From an uncultured Bacillota bacterium (GTDB taxonomy: Bacteria > Bacillota > Limnochordia > Limnochordales > ZCTH02-B6), in assembly GCA_937916565.1 (NCBI GenBank), contig CALFSR010000115.1, positions 1-42,602 on the forward strand: DNA of 42,602 nt. The letters run 5' to 3'. A program made the translations under genes and the position numbers. How positions within the stretch are numbered: position 1 is the stretch's first letter; every line of letters starts with the position of its first letter. The notes under the pieces are model-generated. The model made no database searches and was not told the DNA's origin. It saw nothing but the letters and a program-made list of their open reading frames with translations. This document shows positions 23,806-31,876 of this stretch, one piece after another.

Positions 23806-23817
23806 CCGTTCTCCCGC

Positions 23818-24096
23818 CTACCCGCGCACGTCGAGATGGCGCCCTAGCTTGTCCGAGCCGGGTGCAGACTCCTGCGCCCGCTCCCGGCGCTCGCCGGTAC
23901 GAGCCCGCTGGGTGCCGTTGCCCCGGGCGGCGTCCTGGGAGCGCTGCACCCGGCGCCTGTCCCGCTCAGACTGCACCTGGGCCGCCATGGCCACAGCCTG
24001 CTGCTGGGCGTCGATCTGGTGTCCCGGGTGCGGAATGCGGCCCATCTCAGTCACCCGCTGCAAGAGCACCTGCAGGTCGTGGAAGTTGATGCCCAT
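23818..24096 (-). CDS. Small hydrophilic protein downstream of sigD, function unknown
   Basis: 92 residues, no membrane span. The N-terminus MGINFHDLQVLLQRVTEMG followed by RIPHPGHQIDAQQQ resembles small proteins found after the flagellar sigma gene in spore-forming Clostridia, but I know of no function. The rest is a Gln/Arg/Glu-rich, probably helical or disordered segment with many charges. The ATG 24094-24096 is preferred: GGAGGA lies six to seven bases upstream, whereas the ATG two codons earlier (24100-24102) touches it. It precedes the SwrB-like gene by 12 bases and has its own promoter at 24154-24183. Confidence 0.65.
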   Translation of the reverse strand: MGINFHDLQVLLQRVTEMGRIPHPGHQIDAQQQAVAMAAQVQSERDRRRVQRSQDAARGNGTQRARTGERRERAQESAPGSDKLGRHLDVRG

Positions 24097-24153
24097 TCCC
24101 ATTCCTCCGCCACCGACGGTGTGCTTGGCAATTTTCTCTCAAGTCTTTCCTCG

Positions 24154-24183
24154 ATTGTACGCTGGAAGCGGGCGCCGGGTCAA
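24154..24183 (-). promoter_or_regulatory. Sigma-A-type promoter for the two small genes after sigD
   Basis: On the minus strand TTGACC (24178-24183) and TACAAT (24154-24159) are 18 bases apart, each five of six to consensus. The -35 box overlaps the sigD stop codon. The predicted start near 24147 leaves about 50 bases of leader to the 92-residue gene. It would allow the small genes to be expressed without the fla operon. Confidence 0.65.
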
Positions 24184-24965
24184 CTGACGAGCGCGTCGCG
24201 AAGGCGCATAAGGCGGACCCGCAGCCGCACCAGCGCCTTGGTGTGGAGCTGGCAGACGCGGGATTCGGAAACGCCCAAAACCTGCCCTATCTCTTTGAGG
24301 GTTAGTCCTTCGTAATAGTAAAGCGTCACGACGAGCCGCTCCCGCTCGGGCAGCGATTCGATGACCTCGCCCAGCAGGCGCTCCACCTCGGCCGCTTCAA
24401 GAGCGGCACCCGGCGCCTCAGCGGCGGTGTCCTCCAGCATCTGGCCCAGGCTCAGCGGGTTTTCTTGGTCGGGATCGTGGCCCCAGAGCTCTTCGAGGGA
24501 CACGAGGGCCGCGCCCCGCAGTTCGGTCAGGAGCGCCGCGTAGTCTTTGGGGTCCATCTCCAGCGCGGCACAGATCTCGGCCTCCGTCGCCGACCGGCCG
24601 AGCTGCGCCTCCAGCTGGGCAACGGTCTGCTCGAGCTGCCGGGCCTTCTGACGGACACTGCGCGGCACCCAGTCGTTGGATCGCAGCCCGTCGATCATCG
24701 CACCGCGGATGCGGGCGATGGCGTACGTTTCAAACTTCACGCCCCGACCGGGATCGAACTTCTCAACGGCATCAACAAGGCCGAAAATGCCGTACCCGAC
24801 CAAATCGTCGGTGTCGATGGTGGACGGCAGGCCGACGGCGACCCGCCCCGCGACGTATTTGACCAACGGCGCATAGTGGACGATCAGCTGTTCCCGGGCG
24901 GCTGCGCTGCGCTCGGCCCGGTAACGCATCCAGAGCTTCTCGATGTCGGCCCCGCTGGGTTGCAC
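24180..24965 (-). CDS. sigD: RNA polymerase sigma factor for flagellar operons (SigD/FliA)
   Basis: Sigma-28 family factor that directs RNA polymerase to late flagellar genes. The 261 residues contain region 2 (HYAPLVKYVAGRVAVGLPST, then DTDDLVGYGIFGLVDAVEKF and GVKFETYAIARIRGAMIDGL), region 3 (VPRSVRQKARQLEQ) and region 4 with the helix-turn-helix LTLKEIGQVLGVSESRVCQL near 221-240. It is the last gene of the fla operon, as in Bacillus. GTG 24963-24965 starts directly after the PilZ stop codon with GGAAGGG about 12 bases upstream. An anti-sigma factor FlgM is not in this window. Confidence 0.95.
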   Translation of the reverse strand: MQPSGADIEKLWMRYRAERSAAAREQLIVHYAPLVKYVAGRVAVGLPSTIDTDDLVGYGIFGLVDAVEKFDPGRGVKFETYAIARIRGAMIDGLRSNDWVPRSVRQKARQLEQTVAQLEAQLGRSATEAEICAALEMDPKDYAALLTELRGAALVSLEELWGHDPDQENPLSLGQMLEDTAAEAPGAALEAAEVERLLGEVIESLPERERLVVTLYYYEGLTLKEIGQVLGVSESRVCQLHTKALVRLRVRLMRLRDALVS

Positions 24966-25628
24966 CTACGCCATTCCCTTCCTGCGCAGCTCGATCTGGC
25001 GCTGAAGCGCGAAGCGGATGACCGCGTCCCGGTCCCGCTCCGTGATTTCCGCAAAGGCAATGCCCAGCGTCCATTGTTTCCCGGTCTCGGCCAACGGTTC
25101 GGCCCGCCGGACCGAGCCCTTCGCGGCCACCCGCTGTCCGGGAAGGAAGATGACGAGCTCAAGAAGCTGGTCGACCGAAAACGGCTGACCGACGACCAAC
25201 TGGCAGCCGCCGCCGCTGATGTCCCGCGTCTGCCCGATCATCCAAGGCGCACCGTCTTCGCCGGCGTCCCGCAGCTGCACCGGCAACACCGCCGGCACCC
25301 GGAAGTACTGGCGGGCCTGAACCCGCTGCCACCGCTCCGGGGAACGGAGCACGAGCAAGTTCAGCGGCGCCGCCGTCTTGCCCAGTACCTCGGTCTCGGC
25401 ACGGTACAGCCCCTCACCGGGCGGTTGTGTACGCATAAACTCGAGCTCGACACGGGTCCCCTTGGGCAGCGTTACCGGCAGCCCCTGCAGCATAGGCGGC
25501 TGCAAGGCGATCCGTTCGCCGTCGAAATCTTCCACCCGCGTGCTGTAGCTCCCTGCTTCGGGCAGATCGGCTCGGCGCAGCCGCACCCTGGCACCGATGA
25601 GCAGCGGGCTGTGCTCTGCCTCCACCAC
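24966..25628 (-). CDS. Flagellar brake protein, YcgR-type N-domain plus PilZ domain
   Basis: Predicted cyclic-di-GMP receptor that slows the flagellar motor, comparable with YcgR and B. subtilis YpfA (MotI). An N-terminal YcgR-like domain (about 1-95, with KGTRVELEFMR) precedes the PilZ domain (about 100-210). The two c-di-GMP-binding motifs are intact: RQYFR at 106-110 (RxxxR) and DISGGG at 136-141 (DxSxxG). GTG 25626-25628 is chosen because GAGGGTGAC precedes it at good spacing; GTG 25647-25649 would add seven residues. It lies between flhG and sigD, in one operon with motAB. Confidence 0.9.
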   Translation of the reverse strand: MVEAEHSPLLIGARVRLRRADLPEAGSYSTRVEDFDGERIALQPPMLQGLPVTLPKGTRVELEFMRTQPPGEGLYRAETEVLGKTAAPLNLLVLRSPERWQRVQARQYFRVPAVLPVQLRDAGEDGAPWMIGQTRDISGGGCQLVVGQPFSVDQLLELVIFLPGQRVAAKGSVRRAEPLAETGKQWTLGIAFAEITERDRDAVIRFALQRQIELRRKGMA

Positions 25629-25657
25629 GTCACCCTCTTCCCCCGGCACTGGCGGCG

Positions 25658-26515
25658 TCAGCGGATCATCCGTAGCACGCGCTGGAGCATGGAAGCGACA
25701 CCACCCGTCTCCGGCTTCGGCCGCCCCAAGAGCCGGGAGGCCAGGGCCGCCACCGCCCGGGCGGCGGGGGCGTGCGGGAACGCCAGGATAAACGGCTCCT
25801 GGCGCTGCACGGCCCGGACAACCGCATCATCCCGGGGCAGCGTCCCCAAAAACTCCGGCTGCACCTTAAGAAATCGCTGGGACACCGCCGCCAGCCGCTG
25901 GTAAACCGCTTCGCCCTCCCGGGCGGAGGAAGCCATGTTGACCACGATCCAAATCCGCGCGTCCGCGCAGCGGGCCGCCACGATCTTGATCACCGAGTAG
26001 GCGTCCGCCAGCGCCGTCGGCTCTGGAGTCGTAACCACCACGATCTCCCGGCTGGCCAGGGCAAAGGACATGACGTGCCGGCTGATGCCCGCGCCCGTGT
26101 CCATGAGCAGGACGTCAAGGGTGGCATCCAGCGTTTCCAATGTCCGCAAGAACCGCTCCAGCCGCCATTGGCTCAAATTTGCCAGCTCATACACGCCCGA
26201 CCCGCCGGCGACCACCTGCAAGCCCGCTGGGCCCTGGACCATCACGTCCGCCAGTGAACGCTCACCAAACACGACCTGGCTCAACGTGTACGGCGGGTCG
26301 ATGCCCAGAACGAGATCGACGTTGGCCAACCCGAGGTCGGCGTCCAAGAGTGCCACCCGCTGACCCTGCTGCACCAGGGCCACCCCCAAGTTCACCGCCA
26401 GATTGGTTTTGCCTACGCCCCCCTTGCCGCTGGTCACCGCAATCACCCGCGCCTGGCGCCGCGCGGAGCGGTTGGCTTCCGCCATTTCCCGCAGCATCTG
26501 GGCTTGGTCCATCAT
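25658..26515 (-). CDS. flhG: MinD/ParA-type ATPase FlhG
   Basis: Controls flagellar number and position together with FlhF. The deviant Walker A SGKGGVGKT is at residues 29-37, LLDADLGLANVDLVLG follows at about 56-71, and MDTGAGIS is the Walker B/switch region. Residues 3-9 are DQAQMLR, matching the DQAxxLR activator motif with which FlhG stimulates the FlhF GTPase, so the regulatory link seems intact. 285 residues is normal. The ATG 26513-26515 overlaps the flhF stop (ATGA). Confidence 0.95.
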   Translation of the reverse strand: MMDQAQMLREMAEANRSARRQARVIAVTSGKGGVGKTNLAVNLGVALVQQGQRVALLDADLGLANVDLVLGIDPPYTLSQVVFGERSLADVMVQGPAGLQVVAGGSGVYELANLSQWRLERFLRTLETLDATLDVLLMDTGAGISRHVMSFALASREIVVVTTPEPTALADAYSVIKIVAARCADARIWIVVNMASSAREGEAVYQRLAAVSQRFLKVQPEFLGTLPRDDAVVRAVQRQEPFILAFPHAPAARAVAALASRLLGRPKPETGGVASMLQRVLRMIR

Positions 26516-27603
26516 GGCGCATCCCCCAAGATTAGATGAGCCACGTGTTGCCCATCCGCCACCTCGATGTCATCCGGCACGCTCTGGCCCGTCGTCAGGT
26601 ACGAAAGCGGCGTGCCCGCCAGACGGGGCGCCATGTACAACGCGCCGTAAGAGCGCGTCTCATCCAGCTTGGTCACGATGACGCGCTGAAACGCGGTGTC
26701 CCGGAACCGTTCCACGATTTCGGCGATGTCCTGAAACCGCGTCGTGGCGCTGATGACCAAGTGGGTTTCCGGCGACGGCAACACCTCCAGGAACGCCCGC
26801 AGTTCCGCCATGTGCATGGCGTGATGCTGGCTGCGTCCGGCGGTATCGATGAGGATCAAGTCCCGGTCCGCCATGGCAGCGACCGCCCGCTGCAGTTCAT
26901 CGGGCGTATAAGCCACGAGGAGCTCGATACCGATGATGTTGGCGTACGCCCGCAGCTGATCGACCGCGGCGATGCGATACGTGTCCACCGTCACGAGGCC
27001 CACCGACCGCTTGGCAAGCATCGCGTAATTGGCCGCGAGCTTGGCGATGGTCGTCGTCTTGCCCACGCCCGTAGGTCCCACCAAGGGCACGACCATGGGA
27101 CGCCGGGTAAAGTCCCACGGGCCGACGGTCGGCGTCGCGGCGGCGAGCTTGGCGGCCAGCTGCTCCCACACCCACTGAGGATCTTCGGCCTCCACGGGCG
27201 CAACCGGGCCCGTCAACGCGTCGAGCAGCGCCTGGCATTCGGATTCGGGTACGTCCTGCTCCTTGAGGCGCGCCGCGGCGCACGCGATGCCGTGGGGAAC
27301 CCGGGCTGCGGCCGCGGGCTGCTCGCCGATCATCCGCTTGAGGGCGCTCACTTCATCCTGCAACGCGCGAATCGCTTCCAGCGTTGCCTCGCGGGCCCGC
27401 TGCAGCTCCTTTTCCCGCTGGAGGGCAGGATGCCTCTCAGGCTCCACCGCGGCGATGACTTCCACCCGCGTCCTTCCCAGCAGGCCAAAAAACCCGGGCC
27501 GGTAGCGACGGGTGTGGAGGATCACCGCGTCCTCGCCGAAATCGGCCTTGACGCGCGCGATGGCCTGCTGCATCGTGTTGGCCACATAGCGCTTAATGCG
27601 CAC
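26512..27603 (-). CDS. flhF: SRP-type GTPase FlhF
   Basis: GTPase that marks the site of flagellum assembly at the membrane. The basic N-terminal B domain begins MRIKRYVANTMQQAI and contains GEDAVILHTR; a central helical N domain follows, and the NG GTPase domain has GPTGVGKTTT at 176-185, VTVDTYRIAAVDQL, the DTAGRSQ switch and TKLDE. 363 residues match the family. GTG 27601-27603 overlaps the flhA end by 11 bases. With flhG it implies control of flagellar number. Confidence 0.95.
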   Translation of the reverse strand: MRIKRYVANTMQQAIARVKADFGEDAVILHTRRYRPGFFGLLGRTRVEVIAAVEPERHPALQREKELQRAREATLEAIRALQDEVSALKRMIGEQPAAAARVPHGIACAAARLKEQDVPESECQALLDALTGPVAPVEAEDPQWVWEQLAAKLAAATPTVGPWDFTRRPMVVPLVGPTGVGKTTTIAKLAANYAMLAKRSVGLVTVDTYRIAAVDQLRAYANIIGIELLVAYTPDELQRAVAAMADRDLILIDTAGRSQHHAMHMAELRAFLEVLPSPETHLVISATTRFQDIAEIVERFRDTAFQRVIVTKLDETRSYGALYMAPRLAGTPLSYLTTGQSVPDDIEVADGQHVAHLILGDAP

Positions 27604-29659
27604 CGTTGAGCGTCACCATCCCCACGGCCCGCACCTCGACCCCCGCGGCTACTTCGTTGTAGGCCATGACCGCAAGGCGCGGCATAGACCGCGACGTGAG
27701 CTGCTTGAGCGACCGCCGCAGGGCCGGCGGACAGAGCAGCACCGGCTGGTGGCCATGGGCGGCTGCCGCCTCAAACGCCCGGGCCAGACTGTCCAGGAAC
27801 AGCTGCGCCCGCTGCGGCGCCCACGCCAAGGACTGGCCGTCCGGCATGGCTTCCCGCAGCTCCTCCTCAAGGGCGGGATCGAGGGTCAACGCCGCCAGCA
27901 CACCGGATTCGGTCGTATACAGCTGGGTAATCTGGGCCGCCAGGCCTTCCCGGACCGCCTCGGTCAACACGGCCACGTCGCGAGTTTGACGGGCCGCATC
28001 GGTGAGCACCTCCAGGATAACGACCAAGTTGCGGATGGGTACACCTTCCCGCAACAGGCCCTGGAGCACCCGCTGTACTTCCCCGACGCTGAGCAACTCA
28101 GGAACCAATTCCTCAACGACGGCAGGAAATTCCTCCTTCACCTTGTCCAACAAGGTGCGGGTCTCCTGCCGTCCCAAAAGGTCGGCCGCGTGCCGGCGAA
28201 TGATCTCGGTCAAGTGCGTGGCCAATACCGCCGAGGCATCCACCACGGTGTACCCGGCCTGTTCGGCGGCCACCCGGTCGCTGGGCGAGATCCAGAGAGC
28301 GGGCAAGCCAAAGGCGGGCTCCCGGGTTTCGATGCCTTGGATGCGGGCGGTGGCGCCGCCGTCCATAGCCAGGTAGTGGCTGGGCAATAGTTCGCCGCGG
28401 CCGACCTCCACGCCCTTGATACGGACGACATAGGCGTTTGCGGCAAGCTCCATGTTGTCCCGAATGCGAATCGACGGAACCACGATGCCAAGCTCCAGAG
28501 CGATCTGCCGCCGGATCATGCTGACCCGCTCCAGTACGTCGCCGCCCTGCTCCGCGTCGACCAGCGGGATGAGCCCGTAGCCGATCTCAAGCTCCATCGG
28601 ATCGACCTGCAGCAATCCGAGCACGCTTTCGGGACGCCGATCGACACCGGGCTCTGGCTGCGCCGGCGGCGGAGCGGGCGCAGCCCGCCGCTGCTCCTGC
28701 CGGACCACGAGGCTCAAGCCCCCAACCAGCACGGAAAGCGCGGCGAAGGGCACAAAGGGAAGCCCGGGAATGAGCGCGAAGGCGAACATCACGCCCGCGG
28801 CCACCTGCAGCACCCGGGGATCGGCCGCCAACTGCCCGGTCACGTCCTGGCCGAGACTGGCCTCCGAGGCCGCCCGGGTGATGATAATGCCCGTCGCCGT
28901 CGCGATGAGCAGCGCCGGTATCTGGCTTACCAGGCCGTCACCCACGGTAAGGAGGGTGTATCGCTGCAAGGCGTCGGTGAAGTCCATGCCGCGCTGGCCG
29001 ACGCCGACGGCAAACCCGCCGAGGACGTTGACGGCGCTGATGATGAGCCCGGCGATGGCATCCCCTTTTACAAACTTGCTGGCGCCGTCCATGGCGCCGT
29101 AGAAGTCCGCTTCCCGCTGGATATCCTGGCGCCGCGAGCGGGCTTCGTCCTCGGTGATGAGGCCGGCGTTCAAGTCGGCGTCGATGCTCATCTGCTTGCC
29201 GGGCATCGCGTCCAAGGTGAAGCGTGCGGCAACCTCCGCAACCCGCTCGGCGCCGCGGGTGATGACGACGAACTGGATGATGACCAGGATCAGGAAGACA
29301 ACGAAGCCGACCACGTAGTTGCCGCCGACGACGAAGTTGCCAAAAGCTTGTATTATCGTGCCCGCGTCCGCCTGCAGCAGGATGAGCCGCGTCGTGCTGA
29401 CATTGAGGGCGAGGCGAAACAGCGTCAAGACCAAAAGCAGCGTCGGAAACACCGAGAAATCCAACGCCCGCCGCACGTTCATGGTGAGCATGAGCACCAG
29501 CAGCGCCAGACTGATGTTGACCGCGAGGAGCAGATCGATCAGGGCCGTCGGCAGCGGCACCACCATCATGACGACGATAAGCACCACGGCCAGCACGATG
29601 GTGACGTCACCCTGGCGCAGTCCTGCCGCCCACGCCGCCGACCTCGGTTGGCTGCTCAA
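27593..29659 (-). CDS. flhA: Flagellar export gate protein FlhA
   Basis: Large ring component of the flagellar type III export apparatus. About eight membrane helices occupy residues 18-325, with the family signature FPTLLLVLTLFRLALNVSTT and the FHIPEP-loop region containing DAMPGKQMSIDADL and ADFYGAMDGASKFVKGDAIA, which holds the conserved charged residues of the proton pathway. A cytosolic domain (about 350-688) binds substrates and chaperones. TTG 29657-29659 is favoured because AGGAGG lies eight bases upstream; a GTG three codons earlier overlaps that site and the flhB stop, so it is less likely. The frame continues upstream as a shadow of flhB. Confidence 0.96.
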   Translation of the reverse strand: MSSQPRSAAWAAGLRQGDVTIVLAVVLIVVMMVVPLPTALIDLLLAVNISLALLVLMLTMNVRRALDFSVFPTLLLVLTLFRLALNVSTTRLILLQADAGTIIQAFGNFVVGGNYVVGFVVFLILVIIQFVVITRGAERVAEVAARFTLDAMPGKQMSIDADLNAGLITEDEARSRRQDIQREADFYGAMDGASKFVKGDAIAGLIISAVNVLGGFAVGVGQRGMDFTDALQRYTLLTVGDGLVSQIPALLIATATGIIITRAASEASLGQDVTGQLAADPRVLQVAAGVMFAFALIPGLPFVPFAALSVLVGGLSLVVRQEQRRAAPAPPPAQPEPGVDRRPESVLGLLQVDPMELEIGYGLIPLVDAEQGGDVLERVSMIRRQIALELGIVVPSIRIRDNMELAANAYVVRIKGVEVGRGELLPSHYLAMDGGATARIQGIETREPAFGLPALWISPSDRVAAEQAGYTVVDASAVLATHLTEIIRRHAADLLGRQETRTLLDKVKEEFPAVVEELVPELLSVGEVQRVLQGLLREGVPIRNLVVILEVLTDAARQTRDVAVLTEAVREGLAAQITQLYTTESGVLAALTLDPALEEELREAMPDGQSLAWAPQRAQLFLDSLARAFEAAAAHGHQPVLLCPPALRRSLKQLTSRSMPRLAVMAYNEVAAGVEVRAVGMVTLNGAH

Positions 29660-29664
29660 ACGTT

Positions 29665-30762
29665 TCACCTCCTGCGTGCCCGCATGCGGTAAACAAAGGC
29701 CAGCACGTCCGCGACGGCCCTGTACAGCTCGACCGGGATGGCTTGGCCGATCTCCACCCCGTCGTAGAGAGCCCGGGCGAGCCATACATTCTCGACGACC
29801 GGGACGTCATTCTCCCGTGCAATCTCCCGGATCCGGCGGGCAATGAGGCCGGCGCCTTTGGCCACCACCACCGGCGCGGCCATCGTCGCAGCTTCGTACT
29901 TGAGCGCCACCGCCACGTGCACCGGGTTGGTGATGACCACGTCCGCTGTGGGCACCGCCTGCATCATGCGACGCGCAGCGATCTGGCGCTGGCGCTGGCG
30001 GATTCGGGCCTTGAGCTGCGGGTCTCCCTCGGTCTGCTTGAACTCTTCCTTGAGCTCCTGCCGGGACATGCGGAGCTGCCGTTCGTGATCACTGCGCTGG
30101 AAGAGATAATCCGCGCCCGCGACCAGAAGCAGCGCGCCGCCGATCCAAAAGCCCGTACGCAACACCACCTGCCCTACCAGCACCACTGCATCCCCAAGGG
30201 GCGCATTGATAAGGCCGGGGAGCGTCGCCAGGGCGGCGCGAACCTCCCTGTATGCAATCCAGCCCACGACACCGACCTTGGCCACCGACCGCAGCAAGTC
30301 CACGAGGGCGCGCCGCGAAAAGATCCGCCGCAGGCCGGACAAGGGGTTGATCCGGTCAAGGCGCGGCGCGAGCGGTTCCCCACTCACGACAAACCCGACC
30401 TGTACGACCTGGCTGAAAGCGCCGACCACCGCCGCGGCCAACATGAGGGGGCCAACCACCAGCGCCGCCCGGAGCACGAGCTCCGTGAACAGCGCCTGGA
30501 CAGCGCCCGGGTCGGGCTCCCATGTGCCGGCTCGCGCCAGATAATCCCTGGTCAGGTCGATTATAGCGCGTCCGGCGCTGCCGGCGAGCGCCGCGGCCAG
30601 TCCAAAGCCGGCCAAAAGGACGAGCGCCGTCCCAAGCTCGGCCGTGCGCGCCACTTGTCCTCGCTGGCGGGCTTGCTCCCGTCGCCGGGGCGTAGGCGCC
30701 TCGGTCTTTTCCTGCGCGAACAGCTGCAGCGAAAAGCTCAGTGGGCGTTCAGGAATTGCCAA
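29665..30762 (-). CDS. flhB: Flagellar export specificity switch protein FlhB, NPVH variant
   Basis: Membrane protein of the export gate that self-cleaves to switch from hook to filament export. It starts with the hydrophilic LFAQEKTEAPTPRRREQARQ typical of FlhB, has four membrane helices and a C-terminal cytosolic domain. The cleavage motif is NPVH at 279-282 (VITNPVHVAVALKY) rather than NPTH; the cleaved Asn-Pro bond is present. Start is uncertain: TTG 30760-30762 gives 365 residues, matches the family, and lies inside the last codons of fliR, so the genes overlap by 25 bases. The open frame continues far upstream, but only as a shadow of fliR. Confidence 0.93.
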   Translation of the reverse strand: MAIPERPLSFSLQLFAQEKTEAPTPRRREQARQRGQVARTAELGTALVLLAGFGLAAALAGSAGRAIIDLTRDYLARAGTWEPDPGAVQALFTELVLRAALVVGPLMLAAAVVGAFSQVVQVGFVVSGEPLAPRLDRINPLSGLRRIFSRRALVDLLRSVAKVGVVGWIAYREVRAALATLPGLINAPLGDAVVLVGQVVLRTGFWIGGALLLVAGADYLFQRSDHERQLRMSRQELKEEFKQTEGDPQLKARIRQRQRQIAARRMMQAVPTADVVITNPVHVAVALKYEAATMAAPVVVAKGAGLIARRIREIARENDVPVVENVWLARALYDGVEIGQAIPVELYRAVADVLAFVYRMRARRR

Positions 30763-31514
30763 AGCCAGCGCATCATCTCGCCGCCGTCGCCGAATATGGC
30801 GGCCAGAACCCCAACGTACACCGGCATAGCCACAACCAACGTCACAAACCCGACGGCGATCTTGATCGGGTAGCCCGTAATGAACACGTTGATCTGGGGT
30901 ACCGCGCGGCTGACGATGCCGAGGGCTACGTCCGTCAGGAACGTGGCCGCGATAACGGGCACCGCGATGCGCACGCCCATGGCAAACGTGCCCGCCACCA
31001 CCTGGACGATCACTTGGGCCAGGCCACCTTGCCATGCGGTTCCACCCAGCGGAATAATCTCGTAGCTTGATGCAAGCGCCCTCAGGACCGCGTGGTGGCC
31101 GTTGGTAATGAAAAAGACAAGTGTGGCCAGGGTCTGGTAAAACTGGCCCAGAATCGGCACCTGGCCGCCGAATTGCGGATCCAGCACGTTGACCATGCCG
31201 AACCCGATGGGCACATCCATCAAGTGCCCGGCCACCTGCAGGGCGAAAAACGCGAGCGACACCACAAACCCCATTGAAAGCCCGGCGAAGAGCTCCTGGG
31301 CGACGCCGACCAAAAGACCACCGACGTCGGCTACCGGCGGCCCGGGCTGCACGACCGGCCACAGCAACAACGCGGTCAAGGCGCCGAGACCTACCTTGAC
31401 GTGAGGGGGAACGCCCGGTCCGCCAAAGAGCGGGAGCGCCATCAGCAACGACACCGCTCGGACGAGGACGAACAAGTAGTGCATCAACTGTTCCGGCTGA
31501 AACCACGAGACCAT
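30738..31514 (-). CDS. fliR: Flagellar export gate protein FliR
   Basis: Integral component of the FliPQR export channel. In 258 residues there are about six hydrophobic spans, including the N-terminal FVLVRAVSLLMALPLFGG, ELFAGLSMGFVVSLAFFALQ, and the conserved SRAVPQINVFITGYPIKIAVG near 206-226. ATG 31512-31514 with a GAGGGTAGG upstream. A 74-base gap separates it from fliQ and may form a weak hairpin; the end of the gene overlaps flhB. Confidence 0.95.
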   Translation of the reverse strand: MVSWFQPEQLMHYLFVLVRAVSLLMALPLFGGPGVPPHVKVGLGALTALLLWPVVQPGPPVADVGGLLVGVAQELFAGLSMGFVVSLAFFALQVAGHLMDVPIGFGMVNVLDPQFGGQVPILGQFYQTLATLVFFITNGHHAVLRALASSYEIIPLGGTAWQGGLAQVIVQVVAGTFAMGVRIAVPVIAATFLTDVALGIVSRAVPQINVFITGYPIKIAVGFVTLVVAMPVYVGVLAAIFGDGGEMMRWLWQFLNAH

Positions 31515-31588
31515 CCACGCCTACCCTCGCGCCGGCGCCGCCCCGGCGGGCCCACGGCCAACCGGAAGGCTGTGGCCGCGGCGTCGTC

Positions 31589-31858
31589 CTAGCCTTTGTA
31601 GAGATGCAAGTTGCCCAAAAGCCGCGCCGCGAACTCCGTCATAACCCGGAGCATCCAAGGTCCAAACAGGACGGCTGCGGCCAGTACAGCCAGTATCTTT
31701 GGGATAAACGTCAGCGTCTGCTCCTGGATCTGCGTCGTCGCCTGGAAGATGCTGACGACCAAACCGACCAGCAGCCCGAGGCCCAGCATGGGCCCCGCGA
31801 CCAGGAGCACCGTGGTCAACGCTTGCCGGCCAAGATCCATTACAACAGCATCGCTCAC
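31589..31858 (-). CDS. fliQ: Flagellar export gate protein FliQ
   Basis: Small membrane component of the FliPQR export channel. The 89 residues form two hydrophobic helices (about 15-38 and 52-76) around the conserved loop SIFQATTQIQEQTLTFIPK, which is characteristic of FliQ. GTG 31856-31858 has GGGGGAGGTG about five bases upstream. It lies 18 bases after fliP, in the conserved fliP-fliQ-fliR order. Confidence 0.96.
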   Translation of the reverse strand: MSDAVVMDLGRQALTTVLLVAGPMLGLGLLVGLVVSIFQATTQIQEQTLTFIPKILAVLAAAVLFGPWMLRVMTEFAARLLGNLHLYKG

Positions 31859-31876
31859 GGCGGCACCTCCCCCCGG

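Noticed and set aside
30755..30790. Programmed frameshift between fliR and flhB
   Set aside because: The frame relation is -1, but no slippery heptamer or downstream structure is visible; overlapping reinitiation is simpler.
29665..31518. A 617-residue FliR-FlhB-like fusion frame
   Set aside because: The first 250 residues are the shadow of fliR in another frame and show no membrane-protein pattern; FliR has its own frame and stop codon.
31515..31588. Weak hairpin in the fliQ-fliR gap
   Set aside because: An eight-base stem with one wobble pair around an eight-base loop, without a T-run; too weak to list as a feature.
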